64,000 nucleotides of DNA from an uncultured Treponema sp. GTDB taxonomy: Bacteria; Spirochaetota; Spirochaetia; Treponematales; Treponemataceae. Positions within the stretch are counted from its first letter, which is position 1, and each line of letters opens with the position of its first letter. The stretch is from assembly GCA_947166355.1 (NCBI GenBank), contig CAMVDX010000001.1, forward strand, positions 310,001-374,000, given 5' to 3'. Under the pieces are notes generated by a model, which was given only the letters and a program-made list of their open reading frames with translations, was not told the DNA's origin and ran no database searches. A program made the translations under genes and the position numbers. Below are positions 31,637-39,565 of this stretch, piece after piece.

Positions 31637-31691
31637 TTCTGTGCCTTTTTTGTCGTCTGTGACGAAGGCGCTGTCCAAAAAGTAATGTCAT
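31626..31691 (-). pseudogene. Truncated copy of the toxin-like peptide gene
   Basis: The basic tail from QRLRHRR to the stop codon is identical to copy 1 at the DNA level. The hydrophobic N-terminus is replaced by a short sequence beginning MTLLFG whose ATG lies in a family C repeat fragment. No ribosome-binding site precedes it. It would encode 21 residues without a membrane segment and is most likely inactive. Confidence 0.6.
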
Positions 31692-31759
31692 GCTAAACTT
31701 ATTGGTCATCCCTGGGAATTGCCTGCTTAATCAGAATATTGAGCAGTAATGAAATCAAC

Positions 31760-31788
31760 TTGTTAATTCCGTCAAGGTGGGGTATATT
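31760..31788 (+). promoter_or_regulatory. Promoter of the GNAT/small-protein pair
   Basis: TTGTTA (31760-31765), 17 bp, TATATT (31783-31788), 18 bp before the ATG at 31807. Confidence 0.5.
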
Positions 31789-31806
31789 TGAAGTAAGGGA
31801 CATACT

Positions 31807-32352
31807 ATGATTAATGTATTTATAGATGAATTTACACCATGCCTCAAAGATACTAAAACAGGAGAACTTGTACAGACAGAAGTTCTTCGCGTTTGCCGAA
31901 AAACATTCTTAAAAAAATATAATGAAAAGAATGGCTGGTATATTAATTGGGATGAAATTGTTGACGACAATGAAGTTTATGCTTTGGTTGTAGAAGGCTC
32001 TGTAGATATTCAAGGTCTTGTTGCACTTCATAGGGATGATAATGCAAAAGCTGTATATATAACATGGATGTGTTCAAGCCCAGAGAATAATCCAAAAATA
32101 AATGAAGATGTTAAATACAAGGGAGTCGGCGGACATTTATTTGCTATTGCTGCAAATAAATCTATCGAATGGGGTTATGATGGTATGATGTATGGCTTTG
32201 CAGCCAGTGAATATCTACTTAAGCATTATATGGAAATTTTTGAAGCTGAGTTTGTCGGTATACAACATCCCTTTCATTTCTTGATTGATGAGGAACATGC
32301 AAAAAAAATAATGGAGGTTTACACTTATGAATGGACAGATGACAAGATATAA
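31807..32352 (+). CDS. GNAT-like N-acetyltransferase, 181 residues
   Basis: The C-terminal half carries a GNAT-like acetyl-CoA-binding stretch (KGVGGHLFAIA) followed by a strand and helix (GYDGMMYGFAAS...LLKHYMEIF) that fit the GNAT fold. The substrate cannot be read from the sequence. A 58-residue ORF with its own ribosome-binding site overlaps the 3' end, so the two are translationally linked. The promoter is at 31760-31788. GNAT toxins of type II toxin-antitoxin systems usually have a small DNA-binding antitoxin upstream; here the small partner is downstream and lacks an obvious DNA-binding motif, so a toxin role is only a possibility. An ordinary acetyltransferase in an accessory region is equally likely. 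Confidence 0.65.
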   Translation: MINVFIDEFTPCLKDTKTGELVQTEVLRVCRKTFLKKYNEKNGWYINWDEIVDDNEVYALVVEGSVDIQGLVALHRDDNAKAVYITWMCSSPENNPKINEDVKYKGVGGHLFAIAANKSIEWGYDGMMYGFAASEYLLKHYMEIFEAEFVGIQHPFHFLIDEEHAKKIMEVYTYEWTDDKI

Positions 32353-32503
32353 GGAAAGTCTTTTAAATACTCCTAAACCAATTCCTTTTAATGAAATAAA
32401 AGGCACAATGGATTACCGTGGTCTTTTAGCTTATGCAAAATCAAAAGGGAAAAAAATTTCAGAACTTACTCAAGTAGAAAAAAAGAAGTTTTATACAGAG
32501 TAG
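32327..32503 (+). CDS. Small 58-residue protein overlapping the GNAT gene
   Basis: ATG at 32327 is preceded by GGAGG (32313-32317, 9 bases upstream) inside the GNAT gene, and the ORFs overlap by 26 bases in different frames. The protein begins MNGQMTRYKESLL and contains KPIPFNEIKGTMDYRGLLAY and a lysine-rich end (KGKKISELTQVEKKKF). No family was recognised. The strong ribosome-binding site and tight coupling make it a real gene. It may be a partner or modulator of the acetyltransferase. Confidence 0.6.
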   Translation: MNGQMTRYKESLLNTPKPIPFNEIKGTMDYRGLLAYAKSKGKKISELTQVEKKKFYTE

Positions 32504-32609
32504 GATAATAAGCACTAACAAACGTTAGTTAGTAGAAAGCTCTTTTTGCAATTCAAGAATTTGTTCAATGGAGTAGTTAGCAAAATAAGGTTAGAATTGA
32601 TGGATATAC

Positions 32610-32713
32610 TACTCCTGCGGCTTGCAATGACGACGTAGCAGAATTGTTTCGCCTGCGGCTCGCAATGACAGCTTTTTCGTCATTGCGAGGAGCGAAAGCG
32701 ACGCGGCAATCCA
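32610..32713. repeat. Family A composite palindrome next to cdd stop codon
   Basis: Family A half-elements in both orientations (GCTTGCAATGACGACG, CGGCTCGCAATGACA, CGTCATTGCGAGGAGCG) end directly against the stop codon of the cytidine deaminase gene. The rest of 32504-32609 is AT-rich with nothing recognisable. Confidence 0.75.
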
Positions 32714-33124
32714 TTATAAACTGAAGCTTTCCGGCAGTAACTGCGCGAGGGTAAAGGTTTTCTGTTTGCCTTTGCCGTTTGCAAGGATAATTTTAAAATC
32801 GCGGTCGCAGAACTCTGACAGCACCTGGCGGCAGACACCGCACGGCGGGCAGAAATCCTGAATCTGGACTTTGCCTGCATCATCTTCAGGGCCGCCCACA
32901 ATTGCAATTGCTTCAAACTCACGGGAACCTTCACTTACCGCCTTAAAGACAGCAGTGCGTTCTGCGCAGTTACTTGGGCCGTAAGCAGCATTTTCAATAT
33001 TGCAGCCGGTCCAGATTTTTCCAGCTTTATCAAGCAGCGCTGCTCCCACATGAAAATGTGAATAAGGCGCATAAGAGCGCTCCGTCATCTCAATAGCTTT
33101 CTTTATCAAATCATCATATTTCAT
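32714..33124 (-). CDS. cdd: Cytidine deaminase
   Basis: This is a 136-residue enzyme of the normal length for homotetrameric cytidine deaminases. It hydrolyses cytidine and deoxycytidine to uridine and deoxyuridine for pyrimidine salvage in the cytoplasm. The zinc site is complete: a CAERTA motif near residue 53 supplies the first Cys and the catalytic Glu, and PPCGVCRQ near 95-101 supplies the other two Cys. The substrate-binding YAPYSHFHVGAALL and NIENAAY segments are present. It is divergent from the CotH-family gene, with a short AT-rich gap between them. No clear Shine-Dalgarno sequence precedes the ATG. Confidence 0.95.
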   Translation of the reverse strand: MKYDDLIKKAIEMTERSYAPYSHFHVGAALLDKAGKIWTGCNIENAAYGPSNCAERTAVFKAVSEGSREFEAIAIVGGPEDDAGKVQIQDFCPPCGVCRQVLSEFCDRDFKIILANGKGKQKTFTLAQLLPESFSL

Positions 33125-33176
33125 AATTATATTTTAGCACATAATTCTTTTATTTCATTAAAAATCATAGTATATT

Positions 33177-33182
33177 TATAAT
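33177..33182 (+). promoter_or_regulatory. -10 element upstream of the CotH-family gene
   Basis: A perfect TATAAT lies 28 bases before the ATG, with a weak -35 (TTCATT, 33154-33159, 17 bp spacing). GGAG precedes the start codon. Confidence 0.4.
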
Positions 33183-33210
33183 AGAAAAAATAATTTGTTC
33201 GGAGACTCAG

Positions 33211-34740
33211 ATGATTAAAAATTCTAAGTTCGTTTTTATTGTGGCTGCATTTATTGCAATCAGTTCAAATCTTTTTGGTATGAGTAGGGAAGAAACAATC
33301 CCTGCCGGTTCAAAGGGATTTCCCCTTATCAGAATTACCTCAACAGAAAATAATGGTAATAATGATTTTGTTACAAAGCCTGTCGCAAAACATGTCCGCG
33401 AATCTCAGATGAGCTGGGGTGATTTTTCAAATAAAGATGCGCCGGAACCGTGGTATGAAAAATGTAATCTTTTTGAAGATGATAAGCTGATTGGCGAGGG
33501 GCAGGTAAAGGTAAGAGGAAACTGGACTACTAATTATCCGAAAAAATCTCTCAGAATTAAGTTTGATAAAAAACAGAATATAGCAGGCCTTCATGGCGGT
33601 GAAAAGTTTAAAAACTGGGTACTTCTTGCGTCCTTTAAAGATGCTTCGATTTTACGTGATTCAGTCGGCTTGCGAATGTACAGAAAAATGTTTCCCGGAT
33701 ATGCAAGTGACTGTCGTCTTGTAGAGCTTGAAGTAAACGGAGAATACTTTGGTGTTTATCTTCTGGCAGAACAGCAGGAAGCAAAAAGGATAGGACTCAC
33801 CGAGCCCGAAAAAGATTCTAAAAATACAGATATTGGATATCTTCTTGAGTTTGACAGCTATGCTTATACCGAAGCTCCCGATGAACAGTTCTGGATTAAT
33901 TATCTGGGACCTGTAAAAGATTATTCCGGTAAAAAGCTTCAAAATATTCAGGCCGGTTATTCAATAAAAAGTGATATCAACGACAGAGCTCAGCATGATT
34001 TTATTTCAGATTATATGAACAAGCTCTGGAAAATCTGTTATGAGGCTGTGTACAACAAAAAGTATTACAAGTTTGATTCCAGTTTCAATCTCGTGGCTTA
34101 CATGCCTGTCGGTATTAATGATGATATCAAATGTCGTAATTGTGTATCCAGCGTAATCAATATTGAATCTCTTGCAGATACTTATATTTTCAACGAGTTA
34201 GTTTGTGACCCGGATATTTACCTGACCAGCTTTTTTATGAATATCGATTTTGCTTCGGGTAAGGATAAGCTTCTTTACTTTAATGCTCCCTGGGATTTTG
34301 ACTCAACTATGGGAAATAAAAACTTCTGTACAGCTGCAAGCTCAAGCGGAAACATTACCGGCCGTAACGATATGTTTGCCGGCAGATGTCAGACTGATGT
34401 AAACTGCAGTGAACAGAGAGTTCACGCAAATCCGTGGCTTGTAATCTTTATTAAACAGGCCTGGTTCCAGAAGCTTGTAAAAGAAAGATGGGCAATGATT
34501 CCGGCAGACAAGGTTTTATCTGAGCTCCAGAATTATATAGACGAAAATTCTTCGGCCGCTTATCAGCCTGTCTTTGAAGCTAACCGCCAGCTCTGGGGGA
34601 ACCCGAGCGGCGACTGGGAACTCTGCGAGGCCAGTCAGAAGGCGGCCGCAAAGTCTCAGGCTGCGTCAGCAGAATATTTAAAAAACTGGCTTACAAACCG
34701 CTTTAAGGCAGTAAATAAAATCATCAAGGAGTTGAAATAA
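33211..34740 (+). CDS. CotH-family (spore coat kinase-like) secreted protein
   Basis: A signal peptide (MIKNSKFVFIVAAFIAISS) leads into a CotH domain. The motifs in order are VKVRGNWTTNYPKKSLRIK (about residues 98-116), NWVLLASFKDASILRD, GEYFGVYLLAEQQE and PWDFDSTMGN (about 360). CotH proteins are atypical kinases; Bacillus CotH phosphorylates coat proteins. In non-sporing bacteria they are exported and of unknown substrate, sometimes linked to cellulosome or polyphosphate functions. At 509 residues it has normal length. A small gene starts 2 bases after the stop codon, so the two form an operon. Kinase activity is inferred from family only. Confidence 0.85.
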   Translation: MIKNSKFVFIVAAFIAISSNLFGMSREETIPAGSKGFPLIRITSTENNGNNDFVTKPVAKHVRESQMSWGDFSNKDAPEPWYEKCNLFEDDKLIGEGQVKVRGNWTTNYPKKSLRIKFDKKQNIAGLHGGEKFKNWVLLASFKDASILRDSVGLRMYRKMFPGYASDCRLVELEVNGEYFGVYLLAEQQEAKRIGLTEPEKDSKNTDIGYLLEFDSYAYTEAPDEQFWINYLGPVKDYSGKKLQNIQAGYSIKSDINDRAQHDFISDYMNKLWKICYEAVYNKKYYKFDSSFNLVAYMPVGINDDIKCRNCVSSVINIESLADTYIFNELVCDPDIYLTSFFMNIDFASGKDKLLYFNAPWDFDSTMGNKNFCTAASSSGNITGRNDMFAGRCQTDVNCSEQRVHANPWLVIFIKQAWFQKLVKERWAMIPADKVLSELQNYIDENSSAAYQPVFEANRQLWGNPSGDWELCEASQKAAAKSQAASAEYLKNWLTNRFKAVNKIIKELK

Positions 34741-34742
34741 TC

Positions 34743-35156
34743 ATGGCAGACATTACACCGGTAAATCAGGCACTTAATCTTACAGATCAGCTTATTGGAG
34801 AACTGGAGCAGGCAGAACGTCAGCTTTCTTCTGCACGTAACTGGGGCTTTGTTGATATTCTTGGAGGCGGTATAATTACCGATCTCATAAAGCATTCAAA
34901 GTTGAATAATGCTAAGGCTTCTATGGACCGGGTAAATTATCTGCTTCAGGAACTGAAACGAGTTCTTGGCGGAATCTCTATGCCGGGTGATTATTCAATG
35001 AACGTTGGCGGCATTGCAACCTTTGCAGATTTCTTTTTTGACAGCGCCCTTGTTGATGCTTATATGACAGCGAAGATTATGAGCAGCCTCAACGAAGTCC
35101 GCAACCTCAAAAACCGCTGTTACGAACTCCGTTCAAGACTGTCGAATTTAAGATAG
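34743..35156 (+). CDS. Uncharacterised helical protein, 137 residues
   Basis: The ATG follows the CotH-family stop codon by two bases, so it is co-translated with it. The sequence is mostly helical with heptad-like spacing (LTDQLIGELEQAERQL, LNEVRNLKNRCYELRSRL) around a glycine-rich centre (DILGGGIITDLI). No signal peptide, transmembrane segment or catalytic motif is evident. No characterised family was recognised. A role as a cytoplasmic partner of the upstream gene is possible but unsupported. Downstream, 35157-35281 contains small inverted repeats (GCTTGCCTCTGGCAAGG type) that may end the transcript. Confidence 0.75.
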   Translation: MADITPVNQALNLTDQLIGELEQAERQLSSARNWGFVDILGGGIITDLIKHSKLNNAKASMDRVNYLLQELKRVLGGISMPGDYSMNVGGIATFADFFFDSALVDAYMTAKIMSSLNEVRNLKNRCYELRSRLSNLR

Positions 35157-35281
35157 ATTGCCACGTGCTTGAAATTGCATTATCAAGCATCAATCCATAT
35201 TACGCGAACTGCGCTTGCCTCTGGCAAGGGTTGCAAATGCACCGTACATTGATACATCACGTACCCTTGCCTGCAGTTTGC

Positions 35282-37045
35282 TTACGCAAACTGCGCTTGC
35301 CTCAACGAGTAATAGGCACCGCGTTTTTCCATAAGCTCGGCCGGGCTGCCGCTCTCCACAATTCCTCCCTTATCAATTACAAAAATGCGGTCGGCATTCT
35401 GGATTGTTGAAAGGCGGTGGGCAATTACAAAGCTTGTGCGGCCCTTGAGCATCTGGGCAATTCCCTTCTGAACAAGAAGCTCTGTTTTAGTATCAATACT
35501 AGAGGTCGCCTCGTCCAGAATCAGAATGCGCGGGTTACTGAGCATGGTACGTGCAAAGGCAACCAGCTGTCTCTGGCCGTTACTGAGTTCTCCACCACGG
35601 GCTGTAAGCTTTGTGTCGTAACCGTCCGGCAGTTCGCGGATAAAATCATCTGCGTGAACGGCGCGGCTGGCAGCCAGCATTTCTTCTTCACTCGCATCGA
35701 GCTTGCCGTACATAATATTTTCACGGATTGTGCCGCTGAAAATATAATTGTCCTGCGTCATAATTCCCATCTGGGTACGGAGGCTTGCAAGCTCTACATT
35801 ACGAATGTCTTTTCCGTCAATCAGAATGGCCCCGTCTTTAATATCATAAAAACGGCTCACCAGATTAACTACCGTAGATTTACCGGCACCCGTAGGTCCT
35901 ACAAGAGCAATTGTCTCGCCCTGAGTCACAGAGAAATCAACATTTTTAAGAACATCTACATCTTCCTTATAACCGAAGGTAACGCCCTTAAAGCAAACAT
36001 TTCCCTTGATTGCAGGCATCTGCTCTGCATCCTCGCGGCTGGTAACTACCGGCTGCTTATCAATAATTTCAAAAATACGCTCAGCACCGCTGGCCGCATT
36101 AATAAACTGGTTGTAAAAATTACTCAGGTTCAGAATTGGCTGCCAGAACATTCCGACGTAGCTTCCAAAGGCAATGTAAGTACCAATGGAAACTCCCTCA
36201 ATTCCAAGCAGCTTGATTCCTACCATATATAAAGCCATGGTTCCAACGCTCCAGCACAAATCAATCCAGGAACCAAAGCCGTCGCACCAGCGCACAGCAC
36301 GGAGGAACTCGCGGCGGTCATCCCAAACCAGCTGCTGAAAGGTTTTGTCAGTTTCCTGCTCGGCGCGGAAGCTCTGAATAATCTTAATGCCCGAAAGGTC
36401 TTCGTTTATAAAGGCATTCATATTCGAAGACTTCTGTCGTTTTGCCTTCCAGTGCTTTTCTGCCATAATCGAAATCAGAAAAACTCCGCCAATCAAAAAG
36501 GGCAGACTGCAGAGGGCGGCCAGAGCCAGCTTCCAGTTTTTAATGAACATAATTACCATTACCGCAATAACCGTAACAAGGTTCGGAATTAAAGTGGTAA
36601 CGGCATTTTCAATAATGTCTTTGAGCGAGTTCGAGTCACCGATAATTCTCGCAAGAATTTTTCCGGACGGACGCGAGTCAAAAAAGGCCAGATCCAGACT
36701 CTGAATGTGGTCGTACAATTCCTGACGCAATTCCTGAATGACCTTGTTACTGGTCTTAGCCATCAAAAGCATACGAAGCTTAATTGCCAGCACCGCAAGA
36801 ATATTGATGGTCGCTCCAAGAGTCACAACGCGGATCAGACCCGCAACATTACCCGGAATAATATAGCGGTCAATGGCCCTCTCACTCAAAAGCGGATTCA
36901 CAAGGTCCACCGCCGTACCAAAAGCCATGAGCGCAAAAACTCCCGCAATCCGTTTTTTATATTTGAGCAGGTAGCGGAAAAGCCGCGGCATAGTTTCGAA
37001 GTTAGATTTTATAATTTTTTGTTCATCTATGTTATATCCATTCAT
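35282..37045 (-). CDS. ABC exporter half-transporter, second gene of heterodimer
   Basis: The 587-residue protein has an N-terminal six-helix type IV exporter membrane domain (about 20-310) followed by an ATPase domain. Walker A is GPTGAGKST (about 385), the signature is LSNGQRQ (variant second Gly to Asn), Walker B is ILILDEATS with the catalytic Glu, and the H-loop is AHRLST. It lies downstream of and in the same orientation as a second half-transporter (37314-39254) whose Walker B lacks the catalytic Glu. The pair therefore fits an asymmetric heterodimeric multidrug or peptide/lipid exporter of the BmrCD/TM287-288 type. GGAG precedes the ATG. A 268-bp gap with family B repeats separates the genes. 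The substrate is unknown. Confidence 0.9.
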   Translation of the reverse strand: MNGYNIDEQKIIKSNFETMPRLFRYLLKYKKRIAGVFALMAFGTAVDLVNPLLSERAIDRYIIPGNVAGLIRVVTLGATINILAVLAIKLRMLLMAKTSNKVIQELRQELYDHIQSLDLAFFDSRPSGKILARIIGDSNSLKDIIENAVTTLIPNLVTVIAVMVIMFIKNWKLALAALCSLPFLIGGVFLISIMAEKHWKAKRQKSSNMNAFINEDLSGIKIIQSFRAEQETDKTFQQLVWDDRREFLRAVRWCDGFGSWIDLCWSVGTMALYMVGIKLLGIEGVSIGTYIAFGSYVGMFWQPILNLSNFYNQFINAASGAERIFEIIDKQPVVTSREDAEQMPAIKGNVCFKGVTFGYKEDVDVLKNVDFSVTQGETIALVGPTGAGKSTVVNLVSRFYDIKDGAILIDGKDIRNVELASLRTQMGIMTQDNYIFSGTIRENIMYGKLDASEEEMLAASRAVHADDFIRELPDGYDTKLTARGGELSNGQRQLVAFARTMLSNPRILILDEATSSIDTKTELLVQKGIAQMLKGRTSFVIAHRLSTIQNADRIFVIDKGGIVESGSPAELMEKRGAYYSLRQAQFA

Positions 37046-37209
37046 CTCATAAACTCCAATAAGGTAAAGCTAAAAATTGCTTTCGCAATTTTTTTAACTG
37101 CGACGTTTGCGTAGCAAACTCGATTACTTTGCTATAGAACACCGGCCGCCAGCGGCCTTACACATGCTCGTCGATTTTGTAACTGTTCATAATTTTCTCC
37201 GTAATGACC

Positions 37210-37300
37210 GGTGGTTGAGTAGGCGTAGCCGTATCGAAACCACCAGTTCATCGGCTCACAGGTGGTTTCGACACATTCGCTTTGCGAGCACTCAACCACC
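37210..37300. repeat. Family B palindrome pair between the two ABC genes
   Basis: 37210-37244 runs from GGTGGTTGAGTA to GTATCGAAACCACC. 37261-37300 runs from GGTGGTTTCGACAC to GCACTCAACCACC. The two are opposite-orientation copies separated by 16 bp. The same pairing is found inside the neighbouring ABC gene and inside the radical SAM gene at 63664-63752. Confidence 0.85.
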
Positions 37301-37313
37301 GCTTTGCCTATTT

Positions 37314-39254
37314 CTAATACTGACTATCGTAAGTCTCCTTATAAAGCCCACCGAGCGCCAGGAGTTCTTCGTGCGTGCCGCACTCAACAACCCGGCCTTT
37401 GTCCAGAACAATAATCTTATCTGCCTTGCGAACCGCGCTGATTCTGTGGGCGATGATGATTTTTGTCATGCCGGAAAGTTCTGCGAGAACTCCCTGAATC
37501 TCCTGCTCGGTTTCTGTGTCCAGTGCCGAAGTGGAATCGTCCAGAACGAGTACCGGTGTTTTGCGGGCCAGGGCGCGTGCGATTGTAATGCGCTGCTTCT
37601 GTCCGCCGCTAAGGCCAACACCACGCTCACCAATTACGGTGTTCTCTTTTTCTTCCATCTTGTCTACAAACTCAGAAGCGTGCGACTGTTCCAGAGCCGA
37701 ACGCACCTCAGGCACAGTGATTGTCTCCCGAGCACCAAGTCTGATGTTTCCGTCAATCGTGTCGCTGAACAAAAAGATGTCCTGCATAACACAGGAGATA
37801 GACCGGCGCAGGGTAGGCAATGGAAGCTCGCGGATATCAATTCCATCAAGCTTAATGCTGCCGCTTGTAACGTCGTACATGCGCTTAAGCAGGTTGATGA
37901 TGGTTGTCTTTCCCGAACCTGTTGAACCCATAATTCCCAGAGTCTGGCCGGCCTTGATGTCGAAAGAGACGTCGTCGAGAATCTTACGAGGTTCAGCTTT
38001 ACCGGTGGTTGAGTAGTCCGAAGGACGTATCGAAACCACCTGTGACCTCGAATTATCAGCAGACTCTGCGGTGGTTTCGACAGGCTCAACCACCGTATTG
38101 TCAGAGTTACTGGTGGTTTCGATACACCCGCTTCGCGAGCACTCAACCACCGTATTTTCTGTCTTGTCTCCTGCGACCTCATAGGTTACATGCTCAAAGC
38201 TGATGTCCCCGTTGATGTCGAAGGCAGAGAAGAGGGCAGAATTCAGTTCTTCATCTCCCGCAACCTCCGTGCTGTCTGTAATATCCGGCATCTCAGCATA
38301 AATCTTGTTCAGACGCTTAACGCTTGCCTTGGCACTTGAAAAACCGTTTGTGAGCCAGCCAAGCATTTCCATAGGCCAGATCATTCCGCCAACGTACTGG
38401 GTAAAAGCAATCAGCTCGCCCACGCTCATCTTAGCTCCACCCTGCAGCGGATTTCCCTTCATTACAATAAGGCCACCCAGCAGTAAAGAAATCACAGAAA
38501 GGAGCCTTGTAATTGTCTGAATCATCGGATTGTACTTTACGAAAACCCGGCTCAAATCAATGTTCAGTTCATAGAACTTCTGGTTGTGCTTATGGAACTT
38601 TGCAATCTCAAAGCCCTCGCGCGCAAAAGCTTTAACCGTACGAACTCCCGCAAGATTTTCTGCCGCAGTATTGTTCATCTCTGAACCTTCCTGCATAACG
38701 GCGCCGTACAAATCATCCAGCTGCTTTTCCATCTTAATGGCAATTACGCCAGAACCGATCATTCCTACAATCGGAATCAGGGCCAGCTGCCAGTTTATGC
38801 GGATCATAAAAATAATCGTGGTCACCGTGCGGATAAAAACTTCGGCCATCAAAATTCCCATAAAGGCGGCGATATCCCAGATTCGGTCTACGTCGTCCTT
38901 TACGCGGCTCATAAGCTCACCGCTGTTTATGCCGTCAAAAAAGTTTGCAGAAAGACTCTGAATCTTCTGAAAAAGATTTATGCGGACTTCGCTCGCAATT
39001 TTACTTCCGGCATAGTCGCAGGCATATTCCTTTGTATACTGGAAGATGCAGCGGCCCACTCCTATTCCAAGAATGCCAAGCAGAAGAAAGTTTAATACTT
39101 CCATCTTCTTTGCAATCAAAACATCATCAATAATATGCTGAACAATCAGAGGTGCTGCCTGGTCCAGCATTGTGCCCGCGCTCATGGCAAGCAGTGCTAT
39201 CAGATACAAAAAACTATAGCGTTTAAAATAACGAAATAAATTCAGTTTGTTCAT
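37314..39254 (-). CDS. ABC exporter half-transporter with in-frame repeat insertion
   Basis: This is a 646-residue half-transporter, about 50 longer than its relatives. The N-terminal membrane domain (about 15-310) is followed by an ATPase domain with Walker A GSTGSGKTT (about 441-449), canonical signature LSGGQKQR and H-loop AHRIS. Walker B is VLVLDDSTS, with Asp in place of the catalytic Glu; this degenerate site is typical of one subunit of heterodimeric exporters. Residues about 368-417 are encoded by three family B palindromic repeats (38004-38151). They lie between the first ATPase strand (ISFEHVTYEV) and the next (ILDDVSF), a surface-loop position that kept the frame open. It is the first gene of the pair, preceded by a short leader ORF (39388-39555) with a strong promoter. 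Confidence 0.88.
   Translation of the reverse strand: MNKLNLFRYFKRYSFLYLIALLAMSAGTMLDQAAPLIVQHIIDDVLIAKKMEVLNFLLLGILGIGVGRCIFQYTKEYACDYAGSKIASEVRINLFQKIQSLSANFFDGINSGELMSRVKDDVDRIWDIAAFMGILMAEVFIRTVTTIIFMIRINWQLALIPIVGMIGSGVIAIKMEKQLDDLYGAVMQEGSEMNNTAAENLAGVRTVKAFAREGFEIAKFHKHNQKFYELNIDLSRVFVKYNPMIQTITRLLSVISLLLGGLIVMKGNPLQGGAKMSVGELIAFTQYVGGMIWPMEMLGWLTNGFSSAKASVKRLNKIYAEMPDITDSTEVAGDEELNSALFSAFDINGDISFEHVTYEVAGDKTENTVVECSRSGCIETTSNSDNTVVEPVETTAESADNSRSQVVSIRPSDYSTTGKAEPRKILDDVSFDIKAGQTLGIMGSTGSGKTTIINLLKRMYDVTSGSIKLDGIDIRELPLPTLRRSISCVMQDIFLFSDTIDGNIRLGARETITVPEVRSALEQSHASEFVDKMEEKENTVIGERGVGLSGGQKQRITIARALARKTPVLVLDDSTSALDTETEQEIQGVLAELSGMTKIIIAHRISAVRKADKIIVLDKGRVVECGTHEELLALGGLYKETYDSQY
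38004..38151. repeat. Three family B palindromes inside the ABC exporter gene
   Basis: Copies lie at 38004-38040 (GGTGGTTGAGTA to TATCGAAACCACC), 38070-38094 (GGTGGTTTCGACAGGCTC to AACCACC) and 38112-38151 (GGTGGTTTCGATAC to CACTCAACCACC). They are translated as the extra residues of the protein. No stop codon is introduced in the gene's frame. Confidence 0.88.
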
Positions 39255-39387
39255 AATTCAAGTTACAAATATTAAGCAGGAACGATTCGGTAACGAGCCG
39301 AAAACAATAATACACACGCCGAGGTATCGTGCGGTCGATTTTCGTGAGGTACTTTCCTAAAGGAAAGTTTTAAATTTTAAGTGGGAA

Positions 39388-39555
39388 CTAATTCTCTTTT
39401 GTGCGAGGGAGAATCATTCCGCACTTAAAATCAAAATATACAACACTGTTATCCATGGGAGTGACCTCCTTAAAAAGAATTTCAAGAGCGCGCGAGGATA
39501 CACTGTCATGCTGATCCTGAAACAGGGTCGGAATGACAACGCGGTTTGCACTCAT
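39388..39555 (-). CDS. Short leader ORF upstream of the ABC exporter operon
   Basis: The 55-codon ORF from the ATG at 39555 starts only about 5 bases after the predicted transcription start. A second in-frame ATG at 39456 has a very strong ribosome-binding site (AAGGAGG, plus 39465-39471 read in reverse) and encodes a 22-residue peptide beginning MDNSVVYFDFKCGMILP. Residues about 6-22 of the longer form come from a family C repeat. It lies 133 bp upstream of the exporter gene in the same orientation, with a small hairpin (CTTTCCTTTAGGAAAG) between. In Bacillus, the heterodimeric exporter genes bmrCD are controlled through a 54-codon leader, bmrB. A similar role is inferred from position and size only. 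It could also be a decayed small gene. Confidence 0.45.
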   Translation of the reverse strand: MSANRVVIPTLFQDQHDSVSSRALEILFKEVTPMDNSVVYFDFKCGMILPRTKEN

Positions 39556-39565
39556 TGTTAATTCC

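Larger units (their letters stand above)
31440..31673. repeat. Direct repeat unit, copy 2 (partner 30901-31133)
   Basis: This is a diverged duplicate offset by 540 bp. Upstream it is preceded by the same family A palindrome (31375-31439), so the duplicated block probably began within that repeat. At its downstream end, family C-like sequence (TAGCATGACA on the minus strand) replaces the start of the peptide gene. Confidence 0.85.

Noticed and set aside
35417..38016. Several long open frames antisense to the two ABC exporter genes
   Set aside because: The opposite strand carries complete ABC motifs. The antisense frames have no motif and only reflect codon composition.
37210..38151. Family A, B and C repeats as a CRISPR array
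   Set aside because: Repeats are palindromic, of mixed orientation and irregular spacing, and no cas gene is present.
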